Source: Afipia sp. (GTDB lineage: Bacteria; Pseudomonadota; Alphaproteobacteria; Rhizobiales; Xanthobacteraceae). Taken from it: a stretch of DNA of 64,000 nucleotides. This document shows, piece after piece, positions 37,908 through 46,157 of this stretch. Position 1 is the stretch's first letter. Each line of letters opens with the position of its first letter. The notes beneath the pieces are model-generated. The model was not told where the DNA came from, did no database searches, and was given only the letters and a program-made list of their open reading frames with translations. The stretch is from contig JACQDM010000002.1 of the NCBI GenBank assembly GCA_016201045.1, positions 124,001 to 188,000 on the forward strand, in the 5' to 3' direction. The position numbers were made by a program, and so were the translations under genes.

Positions 37908-37957
37908 TGCCTTCCAGACAGCGCTCGGCTCTACAGAAGCGCGTCAGGGGAGGTAAC

Positions 37958-39244
37958 ATGGCTACAATTCAAGCGGCTCCTGCAGCCGGACGGGTCAGCG
38001 ACACCTATCGCTGGATGCAGTTGGTCATCGGCGTCGCCGCAATGGTGATGATCGCCAACTACCAATACGGATGGACGTTCTTCGTCCCCGATATCGAAAA
38101 GAAATTCGGCTGGTCACGCACCGAGATCCAATGGGCGTTCACGCTCTTTGTTCTGTTCGAGACGTGGCTGGTTCCGGTCGAAGGCTGGTTCGTCGACAAA
38201 TACGGCCCGCGCATCGTCGTCTTATTCGGCGGCATCCTGTGCGCGATCGGGTGGGTCATCAACGCCAAGGCCGATACGCTCAGCGGCTACTATCTCGGCA
38301 TGATCGTCGCGGGCATCGGTGCCGGTGGCGTCTACGGGACCTGCGTCGGCAACGCGCTGAAGTGGTTTCCCGACAAGCGCGGTCTCGCAGCGGGCATTAC
38401 CGCAGCCGGTTTTGGTGCCGGTTCGGCACTGACGGTTGCGCCTATCCAGGCGATGATCAAGAACGACGGTTTCCAGAACACGTTCCTGTATTTCGGTCTC
38501 GGACAGGGCATCATCATCGTGATCCTCGCGTTCCTGATGTTCGCGCCGAAGCCGGGTCAGGTGCCGGCCGTCGTGCAGAATGCGAATGTCATCCAAAGCC
38601 GCCGTAACTACGGTCCGACCGAAGTGCTGCGTCAGCCGATCTTCTGGCTGATGTATTTCATGTTCGTGATCGTCGGCGCAGGCGGCCTGATGGTGACGGC
38701 CAACCTCAAGCCGATCGCACTCGACTGGAAGGTCGATGCGATTCCGGTGACGCTGATCGGCATGACCATGACGGCCGTGACGTTCGCAGCGACCATCGAT
38801 CGCGTGCTCAACGGCCTGACACGCCCGTTCTTTGGGTGGGTTTCGGACATGATCGGCCGCGAGAACACGATGTTCATCGCGTTCGGCATCGAAGGCCTCG
38901 GCATCTACGCGCTGTATCTCTACGGCCACGATCCGGTGATGTTCGTGATCCTGTCGGGTCTGGTGTTCTTCGCATGGGGTGAGATCTATTCGCTCTTCCC
39001 ATCGACCTGCACCGACACCTTCGGATCGAAGTTCGCAACCACCAATGCGGGCCTGCTCTACACCGCCAAGGGTACGGCAGCGCTGCTCGTGCCGCTTGCG
39101 AACTATATCCAGCAGACCTCCAAGACGTGGGACACGGTGTTCCTCGTGGCGGCGGGTGCCAACATCCTCGCCTCGCTGCTTGCGATCGCGGTGTTGAAGC
39201 CCTGGCGCAAGCAGGTCGTCGCGAAGGCGGTCGCGTCGTCTTAG
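37958..39244 (+). CDS. Oxalate:formate antiporter (OFA-family MFS), paralogue 1
   Basis: The 428-residue transporter has twelve membrane helices and OFA features: YQYGWTFFVPDIEKKFGWSRTEIQWAFTLFVLFETW in the first two helices, GIGAGGVYGTCVGNALKWFPDKRGLAAGITAAGFGAGSA and FFAWGEIYSLFPSTCTDTFGSKFATTNAGLLYTAKG with a lysine in helix 11, the position of the oxalate-binding lysine of OxlT. It would bring in oxalate in exchange for formate. GGGGAGG precedes the ATG. The frame opens earlier at 37907, but that start has no ribosome site. Confidence 0.92.
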   Translation: MATIQAAPAAGRVSDTYRWMQLVIGVAAMVMIANYQYGWTFFVPDIEKKFGWSRTEIQWAFTLFVLFETWLVPVEGWFVDKYGPRIVVLFGGILCAIGWVINAKADTLSGYYLGMIVAGIGAGGVYGTCVGNALKWFPDKRGLAAGITAAGFGAGSALTVAPIQAMIKNDGFQNTFLYFGLGQGIIIVILAFLMFAPKPGQVPAVVQNANVIQSRRNYGPTEVLRQPIFWLMYFMFVIVGAGGLMVTANLKPIALDWKVDAIPVTLIGMTMTAVTFAATIDRVLNGLTRPFFGWVSDMIGRENTMFIAFGIEGLGIYALYLYGHDPVMFVILSGLVFFAWGEIYSLFPSTCTDTFGSKFATTNAGLLYTAKGTAALLVPLANYIQQTSKTWDTVFLVAAGANILASLLAIAVLKPWRKQVVAKAVASS

Positions 39245-39280
39245 TCAAAGCGCTTCGCGTTCGCAGCGAAGCTCACATCA

Positions 39281-39315
39281 GCGCGCTCAACCCTCGGGTT
39301 GGGCGCGTTTTTGTT
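39281..39315 (+). terminator. Rho-independent terminator after first transporter
   Basis: GCGC-CTCAACCC pairs with GGGTTGGGCGCG across the tight loop TC(G), then TTTTTG. Confidence 0.7.
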
Positions 39316-39432
39316 GGCTCGATCATTTTAGAGCAAGGGTTGGCGCGAAGAAATTGCCGCGCTGCAAAACGACTTTGTTCCGAAGAAAAAATGAAGCGAT
39401 AGACGAACGGCGTGCTTGCTTCGTGGAATATC

Positions 39433-39483
39433 TTATACCAGTGTCCCCTTGACGCTTGCGGCAATTGGTCACAGCCTTGTGAC
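39433..39483. promoter_or_regulatory. Control sites upstream of second oxlT-like gene
   Basis: Half-site TTATACCA (39433-39440) is the reverse complement of TGGTATAA seen at other operators. A separate inverted repeat GTCACA-GCCT-TGTGAC (39468-39483) lies 36 bp before the start codon and resembles a CRP/FNR-type symmetric site. Confidence 0.4.
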
Positions 39484-39518
39484 AATTTGCCACAACAAGA
39501 AGCGCACTGGGAGAGAAC

Positions 39519-40823
39519 ATGAGCACAGCATCGAAAGCCGCAGGCAGCCCGTCCGTATCGGACGGCTTCCGTTGGACGCAACTGATCGTCGGCGTCATTT
39601 GCATGGCGATGATCGCAAACCTTCAATATGGCTGGACCTACTTCGTCGGCCCGATGGCGAAAGCCAATTCGTGGGACGTTGCGGGAATCCAGGTCGCATT
39701 CAGCATCTTTGTCGCGCTCGAAACGTGGCTCACTCCGCTCGAGGGCTGGATCGTCGACTCGCTCGGACCGCGCGGTCCGAAACTTATGGTGGCGGCGGGC
39801 GGCGTCTTCGTTGCGATCGGCTGGCTTATCAACGCCAAGGCGACATCGCTTGAAATGCTCTATTTGGGCGCAGTGATCTCCGGCATTGGCGCGGGCGGAA
39901 TTTATGCAACCTGCGTCGGCAACGCCGTGAAGTGGTTTCCGGATCGCCGCGGTCTTGCCGTCGGTCTGACGGCAGCGGGCTTCGGAGCCGGTGCCGCGGT
40001 CACCGTCATACCGATCCAGAAAATGATCGAGTCGATTGGCTACGCCGATACGTTCTTCTGGTTCGCGATCGGGCAGGGCGCGGTCATCTTCGTGCTTGCA
40101 TGGCTGTTGCGTCCGCCGGTTGCCGGCGAGGTGCCCACCGGCTCCGCCGTGAAGGTGCTTCAGTCGAAGACCAGCAGCACGCCTGGCCAGATGTTGAAGT
40201 CGCCAGTGTTCTGGCTGCTGTATGCGATGTTCGTTCTGGTCTCGGCCAGCGGCCTCATGGTGGCAGCGCAGATTGCGCTGATTGCAAAGGACTACGGCGT
40301 CGCATCGACGGTCGTCCTGTTCGGCGCAACCACGCTTATCGTGTCGGGCGTAATCGACAACCTTGCCAACGGCGGCGCGCGTCCGTTCTTCGGCTGGGTG
40401 TCCGACCAGATCGGCCGAGAGTTCACGATGGCAATCGCGTTCACTGCGGGCGGCATCGCGTACTGGTTGCTCGGAAATTTCGGGACGACACCGTGGACCT
40501 TCGTGATCTGCGCCGCGCTCATCTTCTTCACCTGGGGTGAGATTTTCAGCCTGTTTCCGTCAACCTGCACGGACATGTTCGGTCCGAAATACGCGACCAC
40601 CAATACGAGCCTGCTCTATACGGCAAAAGGTCTTTCCGCCTTCGTGGTCCCCCTCGCGAACGTGTTGAAGACCTATACCGGCAACTGGCATGCGGTGTTC
40701 ATCGCCGCCGCGATTATGAACTTCGCCGTCGTTTTGATGGCGCTGTTCATCGTGCGGCCGATGCGCATTTCGATCAGCAAGTCGGAAGATACCAGAGGCG
40801 CGATCGGCCAGGCGGCCGAGTAA
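39519..40823 (+). CDS. Oxalate:formate antiporter (OFA-family MFS), paralogue 2
   Basis: The 434-residue transporter is clearly paralogous to the preceding one: NLQYGWTYFVGPMAKANSWDVAGIQVAFSIFVALETWLTPLEGW, GIGAGGIYATCVGNAVKWFPDRRGLAVGLTAAGFGAG, and FTWGEIFSLFPSTCTDMFGPKYATTNTSLLYTAKGLSAF with the helix-11 lysine kept. Tandem duplication followed by divergence is likely. It has its own promoter region and terminator, so the two may serve different conditions or one may take a different dicarboxylate. GGGAGA precedes the ATG. Confidence 0.9.
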   Translation: MSTASKAAGSPSVSDGFRWTQLIVGVICMAMIANLQYGWTYFVGPMAKANSWDVAGIQVAFSIFVALETWLTPLEGWIVDSLGPRGPKLMVAAGGVFVAIGWLINAKATSLEMLYLGAVISGIGAGGIYATCVGNAVKWFPDRRGLAVGLTAAGFGAGAAVTVIPIQKMIESIGYADTFFWFAIGQGAVIFVLAWLLRPPVAGEVPTGSAVKVLQSKTSSTPGQMLKSPVFWLLYAMFVLVSASGLMVAAQIALIAKDYGVASTVVLFGATTLIVSGVIDNLANGGARPFFGWVSDQIGREFTMAIAFTAGGIAYWLLGNFGTTPWTFVICAALIFFTWGEIFSLFPSTCTDMFGPKYATTNTSLLYTAKGLSAFVVPLANVLKTYTGNWHAVFIAAAIMNFAVVLMALFIVRPMRISISKSEDTRGAIGQAAE

Positions 40824-40851
40824 GCGTCCCAACTTGATCGATGAAAGATCG

Positions 40852-40882
40852 AAAGGGCGCACCTCGGTGCGCCCTTTTTGTT
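40852..40882 (+). terminator. Rho-independent terminator after second transporter
   Basis: AAAGGGCGCAC pairs with GTGCGCCCTTT around CTCG, followed by TTGTTTT. Confidence 0.9.
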
Positions 40883-40981
40883 TTGCAGCTCCGCATTTCA
40901 GCAACGTTGGAATTGCAAAGGTCAGCGGTACTGACCCTCACGCCAAATAATTTGTCTGCAAGCGAACACCGCCGTTGACAG

Positions 40982-41000
40982 TTGGTATAATGTATACCAA
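40982..41000. promoter_or_regulatory. Perfect palindrome, putative GntR operator 5 (upstream of CBS gene)
   Basis: TTGGTATA-ATG-TATACCAA: eight-base perfect arms with a three-base spacer, 34 bp before the CBS gene. The centre contains TATAAT, and a TTGACA lies directly before it, so it may sit inside a promoter. Confidence 0.65.
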
Positions 41001-41034
41001 ACTTTGGCAACTTAACCTGCTAGGGAGGCTGACG

Positions 41035-41451
41035 ATGAAAGTCGAAGATATCCTGCGCGGAAAAGGTACGAAGATCGCAACGGTCCGCATGAACGAGACC
41101 GTGGAGACAGCGTCCAAGCTGCTGCGATCGGAAAACACCAGCGCTCTCGTCGTGAAGGATGTGTGCCGGACCGAAGGAAATGTCGTCGTCGGAATGTTCT
41201 CCGAGCGCGATGTCGTGCGCGCGGTGGCCGAGCACGGTGCCAAGGCTTCGGCAGTGAAGATCTCCTCGCTCATCTCTGTACAGAGGCTGATCTCGTGCTC
41301 GCAGTCCGACAGCATCGAGCATGTTAGCCAACTCATGCGCGACAATCACATCAGGCATTTGCCTGTTCTCGAAGACGGACGGCTTGTCGGCGTCATCAGC
41401 ATCCGCGACCTCGTGGTTGCACACGAGACGCACGAGCCAGCGCACGCCTAG
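41035..41451 (+). CDS. CBS-domain pair protein
   Basis: The 138-residue protein consists of two CBS domains (about 1-62 and 70-132; DILRGKGTKIATVRMNETVETASKLL, VVGMFSERDVVRAVAEHG, MRDNHIRHLPVLEDGRLVGVISIRDLV). Such stand-alone pairs bind adenine nucleotides and often sense energy status. TAGGGAGG precedes the ATG. The operator-like palindrome in its promoter ties it to the oxalate regulon, possibly to tune metabolism to ADP or AMP, which would fit the ADP dependence of Oxc. That link is speculative. Confidence 0.85.
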   Translation: MKVEDILRGKGTKIATVRMNETVETASKLLRSENTSALVVKDVCRTEGNVVVGMFSERDVVRAVAEHGAKASAVKISSLISVQRLISCSQSDSIEHVSQLMRDNHIRHLPVLEDGRLVGVISIRDLVVAHETHEPAHA

Positions 41452-41562
41452 TACGGTTGCGCTTCGGCGCAGTTGTTTTGGAGTCTGACTGAAAACTGAA
41501 CAATGACCGCCGCCTCAAAGCTGCGGTAACGAGCTTCCATGTTTTTGGGGGAACGCAGTCGC

Positions 41563-42543
41563 ATGAAGATTTGTATCTACGGAGCCGGAGCTATCGGCGG
41601 CTATCTCGCAGTTCAGCTTGCGCAAGCAGGCGCGGAAGTAAGTCTCGTCGCCCGCGGGCCGCATCTGGCCGCGATGAAGGAAAGGGGCCTTAAGCTCCTG
41701 ATCGGCGACGAAGAGCGCGTTATCAAGCCCAACTGCACCGACAATCCCGCCGATCTCGGCGTGCAGGATGTCGTCATCGTCTGCCTTAAAGCACATTCGA
41801 TCACCGGCGTTATCGAGCAGATGAAGCCGCTGCTCGGTTCGCACACGCGCATTGTCACAGCGGTCAACGGCATTCCCTATTGGTATTTCTACAAGCACGG
41901 CGGCAACGAGTTCGAGGGCAAAACTCTGGAGAGTATCGATCCCGGCGGCCGCCAATGGAACGAACTTGGCGCAGAGCGTGCCATCGGCTGCATCGTCTAT
42001 CCGGCGACGGAAATCGAAGCGCCCGGCGTTATCAAGCACGTCTATGGCGACCGCTTTCCGCTCGGCGAACCCTCGGGCGAGAAGTCATCCGACGTCGAGG
42101 GTCTGTCGGCGATGTTCACCAAGGCGGGCCTTCAGGCTCCGGTGCTGGATCGCATTCGCGACGAAATCTGGCTGAAGCTGTGGGGTAACGTTTCCTTCAA
42201 CCCGATCAGCGCGCTGACCCACGCAACACTGGATGTTTTGTGCAGCGATCCCGGCACAAAGGCCGTCACGCGTTCGATGATGGTGGAAGCGCAGCAGATC
42301 GCCGAAACCTTCGGCGTGAAATTCCGCGTCGATGTCGACCGCCGCATCGAAGGCGGCCGCAAGGTCGGTGCTCACAAGACGTCGATGCTTCAGGATTTAG
42401 AACGCGGCCGGCCGATGGAAATCGATCCGTTGGTGACGGTGGTTCAGGAAATGGGCCGCATGACGCAAATCCCGACGCCGACCATCGACACGGTATTGGC
42501 GCTGACGATCCAACGCGCGAAGGTTGCAGGGCTTTATTCTTAG
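41563..42543 (+). CDS. 2-dehydropantoate 2-reductase (ketopantoate reductase) family protein
   Basis: The 326-residue NADP-dependent reductase has the Rossmann motif KICIYGAGAIGGYLAVQLAQAGAEV, catalytic lysine candidates in VIVCLKAHSI and IWLKLWGNVSFNPISALT, and the family tail KTSMLQDLERGRPMEIDPL. It could be PanE for pantothenate synthesis. Being at the end of an oxalate locus, it could also reduce a 2-oxo acid such as tartronate semialdehyde or glyoxylate; the sequence cannot decide. The ATG at 41563 gives the canonical start; an ATG at 41539 is also in frame. Its stop overlaps the next, convergent gene. Confidence 0.82.
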   Translation: MKICIYGAGAIGGYLAVQLAQAGAEVSLVARGPHLAAMKERGLKLLIGDEERVIKPNCTDNPADLGVQDVVIVCLKAHSITGVIEQMKPLLGSHTRIVTAVNGIPYWYFYKHGGNEFEGKTLESIDPGGRQWNELGAERAIGCIVYPATEIEAPGVIKHVYGDRFPLGEPSGEKSSDVEGLSAMFTKAGLQAPVLDRIRDEIWLKLWGNVSFNPISALTHATLDVLCSDPGTKAVTRSMMVEAQQIAETFGVKFRVDVDRRIEGGRKVGAHKTSMLQDLERGRPMEIDPLVTVVQEMGRMTQIPTPTIDTVLALTIQRAKVAGLYS

Positions 42544-43256
42544 TTTGCGTTCGCGACCTCGGCGCCGGAAAACAGCTCGTTCACGACCGAGCCGAGCCCC
42601 GCCATGTTGGCCATCACGATGACAGTTGATTTCTGGTCATCGCGCAATTGTGCCAGCAGGGGTACAGCGGCGGACTTCAGGTCTTCGACCTGCGCGGCTT
42701 CCGCCACATATTTCTCGTCGCGCGTGCGCTTGGCGAGTTTGCGGTACTCGACAACGCGCTCGCTCAGTCCGCGCAGCGCCTTTTCGACCGCAGGCCAATA
42801 GCGCTCCTGTGCGGAGGTCAGCGCGAGGCGCTGCTTGATTCCGGAAATCTGGTAGTCGCTCAACAGCGCCCGGCCGATTTTCTCGATCTTGGCCATCGCT
42901 TTGGGCTTCGGCGCGGGCTGCGGCGCAGGCGTAAGTTCCGCGCGGGCTTCCTGCAAATCAGGTTTCTGCAAGACGGGCTGAGCGGCCGGCTGCGGGTCCG
43001 GCTCGATTCGCGCGAGCGCGAGTATGGGGGCGTTGCTGTCGGCAGGGGGAGTTTCGGCACGCGGGGTGACGACGAATTCACGGTCGCGCTTGGCGTCGCG
43101 GTTCGACATCTGCAAGGTGTCGCTGGAAATGTACCGCGATTTCGCGAAGGCGGCTTCAGCGCTGCGCAGGAAAAGTTCGTCGCCGACTTTCCAGCCAGAG
43201 ACGGCGGCGAGTGCGCCAGCGCAGCAAATCAAAAAGAGATTGGACTTGATTGCCAA
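42540..43256 (-). CDS. Exported or anchored LTxxQ-motif protein
   Basis: The 238-residue protein has an N-terminal hydrophobic segment (LFLICCAGALAAVSGW), a Pro/Ala-rich middle (about 60-120) and a helical C-terminal region with LSDYQISGIKQRLALTSAQERYWPAVEKAL. The LTSAQ within that stretch fits the LTxxQ pattern of Spy/CpxP-like periplasmic proteins. The middle contains APILALARIEP, echoed as PMLSLARVDP in the protein at 52374. It would be periplasmic, perhaps a stress chaperone or metal-related; function unproven. Confidence 0.65.
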   Translation of the reverse strand: MAIKSNLFLICCAGALAAVSGWKVGDELFLRSAEAAFAKSRYISSDTLQMSNRDAKRDREFVVTPRAETPPADSNAPILALARIEPDPQPAAQPVLQKPDLQEARAELTPAPQPAPKPKAMAKIEKIGRALLSDYQISGIKQRLALTSAQERYWPAVEKALRGLSERVVEYRKLAKRTRDEKYVAEAAQVEDLKSAAVPLLAQLRDDQKSTVIVMANMAGLGSVVNELFSGAEVANAN

Positions 43257-43390
43257 GGTGCCTCCCGACTGCCGGGGTCCGTGATGCCGCTGTCTTGTGC
43301 CTGGCGAATGTGGCTTCCCGCGTTCGGGAATATGTCGGCACTGAGTCGCGAGCCAGCGATGGGACTTGGCCTAGGGTTACGGAAATAGGG

Positions 43391-43406
43391 TAAACGAGGT
43401 CTTAAC
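43391..43406 (+). promoter_or_regulatory. CtrA-like box
   Basis: TAAA-N7-TTAAC, one base off the consensus, between the LTxxQ gene (135 bp) and the glutathione peroxidase gene (24 bp). It may be chance. Confidence 0.3.
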
Positions 43407-43429
43407 AGGCAGCGCGCGAGGTTTCGGAA

Positions 43430-43924
43430 ATGGCGGCGAAGAGTGTTTTCGATTTCTCGGCGATGTCGCTCGACGGTCGCGATGTTCCGCTGCGACAATT
43501 CGAGGGTCAGGCGCTGCTGATCGTGAACACGGCGAGCGCATGCGGGTTCACGCCGCAGTATGAGGCGCTCGAACAGGTTCATCGAACTTACTCGCCACGC
43601 AGCTTCTCCGTGCTTGGCTTTCCCTGCAACCAGTTCGGCGGGCAGGAACCGGGCGACGCCCGCGCCATCGCGGATTTCTGCAAACAGAATTACGACGTCA
43701 CGTTCCCCCTGTTCGCCAAGATCGAGGTCAATGGCGAGAACGCCCATCCGCTTTTCAAATATCTGACCGGCGAGAAACCGGGCCTGTTGGGCACGAAGGC
43801 GATCAAATGGAACTTTACAAAGTTCATCGTGGACCGCTACGGAAGGGCCGTGGCGCGTCATGGTCCGGCGACGAGCCCATCTGCGCTGACGCGAGAGATC
43901 GAAAGCCTGCTTGAGCAGAATTAA
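43430..43924 (+). CDS. Glutathione peroxidase family protein
   Basis: The 164-residue thiol peroxidase has the peroxidatic cysteine in VNTASACGFTPQYEALE, the LGFPCNQFGGQEPG motif carrying the second cysteine and glutamine, and WNFTKFIVDRYGR with the catalytic tryptophan and asparagine. Bacterial members usually reduce hydroperoxides with thioredoxin rather than glutathione. DUF3297 follows 17 bp downstream and is probably co-transcribed. Confidence 0.93.
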   Translation: MAAKSVFDFSAMSLDGRDVPLRQFEGQALLIVNTASACGFTPQYEALEQVHRTYSPRSFSVLGFPCNQFGGQEPGDARAIADFCKQNYDVTFPLFAKIEVNGENAHPLFKYLTGEKPGLLGTKAIKWNFTKFIVDRYGRAVARHGPATSPSALTREIESLLEQN

Positions 43925-43941
43925 TTGAGAATGAGATTGCG

Positions 43942-44193
43942 ATGACCGACACCGCCGATGTGCTGCCAGATCGTCTCTCCAGCGATCCGAAGAGCCCTTA
44001 CTATAACGACGCGATACTCGCGCGCGATGTCGGCATCCGCTTCAAGGGCGTCGAGAAGAACAATGTCGAGGAATACTGTGTGAGCGAGGGATGGATTCGC
44101 GTCACCGCTGGATCGTCCAAGGATCGTTACGGCAATCCACTGACCATCAAACTCAATGGGCCGGTCGAGCCGTATTTCCGGAGCGTGAAGTAA
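43942..44193 (+). CDS. DUF3297 protein
   Basis: The 83-residue protein shows the DUF3297 pattern: PDRLSSDPKSPYYNDAILARDVGIRFKG, then VEEYCVSEGWIRV and DRYGNPLTIKLNGPVEPYF. It is a small cytoplasmic protein of unknown function. It is close behind the glutathione peroxidase gene in the same direction. Confidence 0.85.
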   Translation: MTDTADVLPDRLSSDPKSPYYNDAILARDVGIRFKGVEKNNVEEYCVSEGWIRVTAGSSKDRYGNPLTIKLNGPVEPYFRSVK

Positions 44194-44199
44194 CTGCGC

Positions 44200-44334
44200 C
44201 TAGCGCGTCACGATCCAATAGCCGCCAACGACCAGAATAACGGCGAGCGTGACAATAACGCCCAGCACGGCGGCGGCGATTGCGCCGAGACCGTGAGAAT
44301 TGAGCCAGTCCTGAATTGCGTTTCCCATTCTCAT
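44200..44334 (-). CDS. 44-aa single-pass membrane protein
   Basis: A minus-strand frame encodes MRMGNAIQDWLNSHGLG, then one membrane helix (IAAAVLGVIVTLAVILVVGG), then YWIVTR. Start may be the ATG at 44334 or 44328; the ribosome site is weak. Composition and the clean helix argue for a real small protein. It is convergent with DUF3297 and 49 bp downstream of the DUF2188 gene, with which it may be transcribed. Confidence 0.55.
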   Translation of the reverse strand: MRMGNAIQDWLNSHGLGAIAAAVLGVIVTLAVILVVGGYWIVTR

Positions 44335-44382
44335 TGCATCACTTTAGATGACGCAGAGCCGGGCTGCAAATCGCTATCGAAA

Positions 44383-44628
44383 TCAGGATTTATCGACGAC
44401 CTCGGTGGAGGGGCGGTCAGAGCCGCGCGCCGTCTCCTGATGCCACTTGCCGGCACCGTCTTCGTATTGGATTTCTTCGGTCCGGCCGGGCACGCGCTGT
44501 TCTGCAGCGGCGCGTTCTGCGGCGGCGTGCGCCGCCTTTTGCGTGGGGAAAGTCTCCGAGAAGACGCCATTGTATTTGTAGGCCCATCCGCCGTCGTGCT
44601 CGACGACCTCATAGACAACCTTTGCCAT
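44383..44628 (-). CDS. DUF2188 protein
   Basis: The 81-residue protein starts MAKVVYEVVEHDGGWAYKYN and continues with SETFPTQKAAHAAAERAAAEQ, the DUF2188 layout of a beta-hairpin and one helix. AGAGGA precedes the ATG at 44628. Function unknown; cytoplasmic. Confidence 0.8.
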   Translation of the reverse strand: MAKVVYEVVEHDGGWAYKYNGVFSETFPTQKAAHAAAERAAAEQRVPGRTEEIQYEDGAGKWHQETARGSDRPSTEVVDKS

Positions 44629-44665
44629 TGGGAATCCTCTGGGACAATCCATTGCGCCGGATAAC

Positions 44666-44685
44666 GCGAAGCCGCGCGGCTTCGT
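44666..44685 (-). terminator. Possible hairpin terminator after the DapA-like gene
   Basis: The perfect palindrome CGAAGCCGCGCGGCTTCG lies 16 bp after the stop on the minus strand, without a clear T run. Confidence 0.4.
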
Positions 44686-44700
44686 TCCCTATAAAGTGCG

Positions 44701-45576
44701 TCAGGCGATATCCCGCAAGAGCGTCTCGATGATCTGGCGTTCGTCGGGATTGAGAGCTGCCTGCGGCGCTATGGGATCGCCGACGCGGTAGCCCTGAATC
44801 TCGAGGCCGGCCTTGATGCAGGCGGCGAGGTTGAACCGCGCGAACACCTCGTTGACGCGCCACAATTTGCGCTGAAGCGCCATTGCTTCGTCCCAGCGCT
44901 TGGCTCTGCACAGGTCGTAGAGCTTCACGCTTTCGCGCGGCACGATGCAGGCCGGCCCGGCCATCCAGCCGACGCCGCCGATCATCATCACGGCTGCGGG
45001 AATGTGAGCGGACGCCGCGAAGATTTTCAGTTTGTCGCCGCAGCGGTTCGCGATCGACAGTAACCGTCCAGTGTTGTTCGACGCGTCCTTAATGAACTGA
45101 ATGCGCCGATGCTCGGCGAGACGCGCGATCACATCCAATGTGAGATCCGAGCGCTGAAAATTCGGATTGGTGTAGATCACGACCGGAATATCGACGGCGT
45201 CGGCAATCGCGCGGAAATAGGATTCGACCTGCGCATCCTTGAGCGGGAAATAGGCTTCCAGAATTGCCAGAATGCCGTCGGCACCGAACTGCTGATAGGC
45301 TTTTGCCTGCATGACGGCATCGTCCGTCGATGTCGACGCCACGCCCGCGACAACCGGCACGCGTTTTTTCGCCGCGTCGACCGTAACCCTCACGATCTCG
45401 GCGCGCTGGTCGCGATCGAGATAGGCGAATTCGCCCGTGGAGCCGAGCGGGGTGAGGCCATGAACGCCTGCGGCGATCAGGTCGCCGCACAGTTTACTTA
45501 AAACATCCGACTTGATCTGGCCGTTCGCCGAGACCGGCGAGACGAGATAGGGAAAAACACCGTGGAAATCCGACAT
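44701..45576 (-). CDS. Dihydrodipicolinate synthase/N-acetylneuraminate lyase family aldolase
   Basis: The 291-residue TIM-barrel aldolase has the class I motifs [26 protein letters not shown] (tyrosine) and [15 protein letters not shown] (Schiff-base lysine). It diverges from housekeeping DapA and groups by pattern with lyases acting on 2-oxo acids, but the substrate is not predictable. It is alone on its strand, with a hairpin after it. Confidence 0.85.
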   Translation of the reverse strand: MSDFHGVFPYLVSPVSANGQIKSDVLSKLCGDLIAAGVHGLTPLGSTGEFAYLDRDQRAEIVRVTVDAAKKRVPVVAGVASTSTDDAVMQAKAYQQFGADGILAILEAYFPLKDAQVESYFRAIADAVDIPVVIYTNPNFQRSDLTLDVIARLAEHRRIQFIKDASNNTGRLLSIANRCGDKLKIFAASAHIPAAVMMIGGVGWMAGPACIVPRESVKLYDLCRAKRWDEAMALQRKLWRVNEVFARFNLAACIKAGLEIQGYRVGDPIAPQAALNPDERQIIETLLRDIA

Positions 45577-45827
45577 CGCTTAATTCGTTCGTTACGAGAT
45601 GCGCCTTAACGATTGAAGCACGTTTCGCGACGATGTGGAAATTCCTCCAGCTTCATCTGGGCGCGGGCGGGCGATGCGACACAAGATGTCGGCGCGAACA
45701 AAACCGAACGTGCTATGAATCTCCGATTCGGACTCTGTTCGTTCCGCGCGCGTTCCGAAACTTAACGATGTCTGATTCGTCGTGTCGCCCGCGTTACGTT
45801 TTGAAACACATGAACAGGAGCGTGCCG

Positions 45828-46157
45828 TTGAAACAGGTTCTGGCAATCTCGCTGGTGATGATGGCCGTCGTATCCGCCGCCGCGCAGGACGTTCCGGGCA
45901 TCGAAATCTGTACCGCCGAGAAAACGATGGAGCGGCGCACGTCGTGCCTGCAGAGCAATATCGACTTTCTGAAAAACACCGTCACCAAGGCGCAACTCGA
46001 CAGCCGACAACGCATCGACGCTGCCAACCGCCAGATCGACGCTTTGAAGGCGACGGTCGCAGCCCTGCAATCGCGGCTCGATGCGCTGGAGAAAAAGCCG
46101 GCAGCGAAGGAGCCGGACAAGGACACGTCGAAAGACGCCAAGCCCGCCGCGAAATGA
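45828..46157 (+). CDS. Exported coiled-coil protein
   Basis: The 109-residue product starts with a signal peptide (KQVLAISLVMMAVVSAAAQ) and has two cysteines (EICTAEKT, TSCLQSN), then a coiled coil (IDAANRQIDALKATVAALQSRLDALEKK) and a Lys/Ala-rich tail. The TTG at 45828 has AGGAG seven bases upstream and gives the best signal peptide; an ATG at 45810 is the alternative. Its stop overlaps the start of the GIY-YIG gene (ATGA). Function unknown. Confidence 0.65.
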   Translation: MKQVLAISLVMMAVVSAAAQDVPGIEICTAEKTMERRTSCLQSNIDFLKNTVTKAQLDSRQRIDAANRQIDALKATVAALQSRLDALEKKPAAKEPDKDTSKDAKPAAK

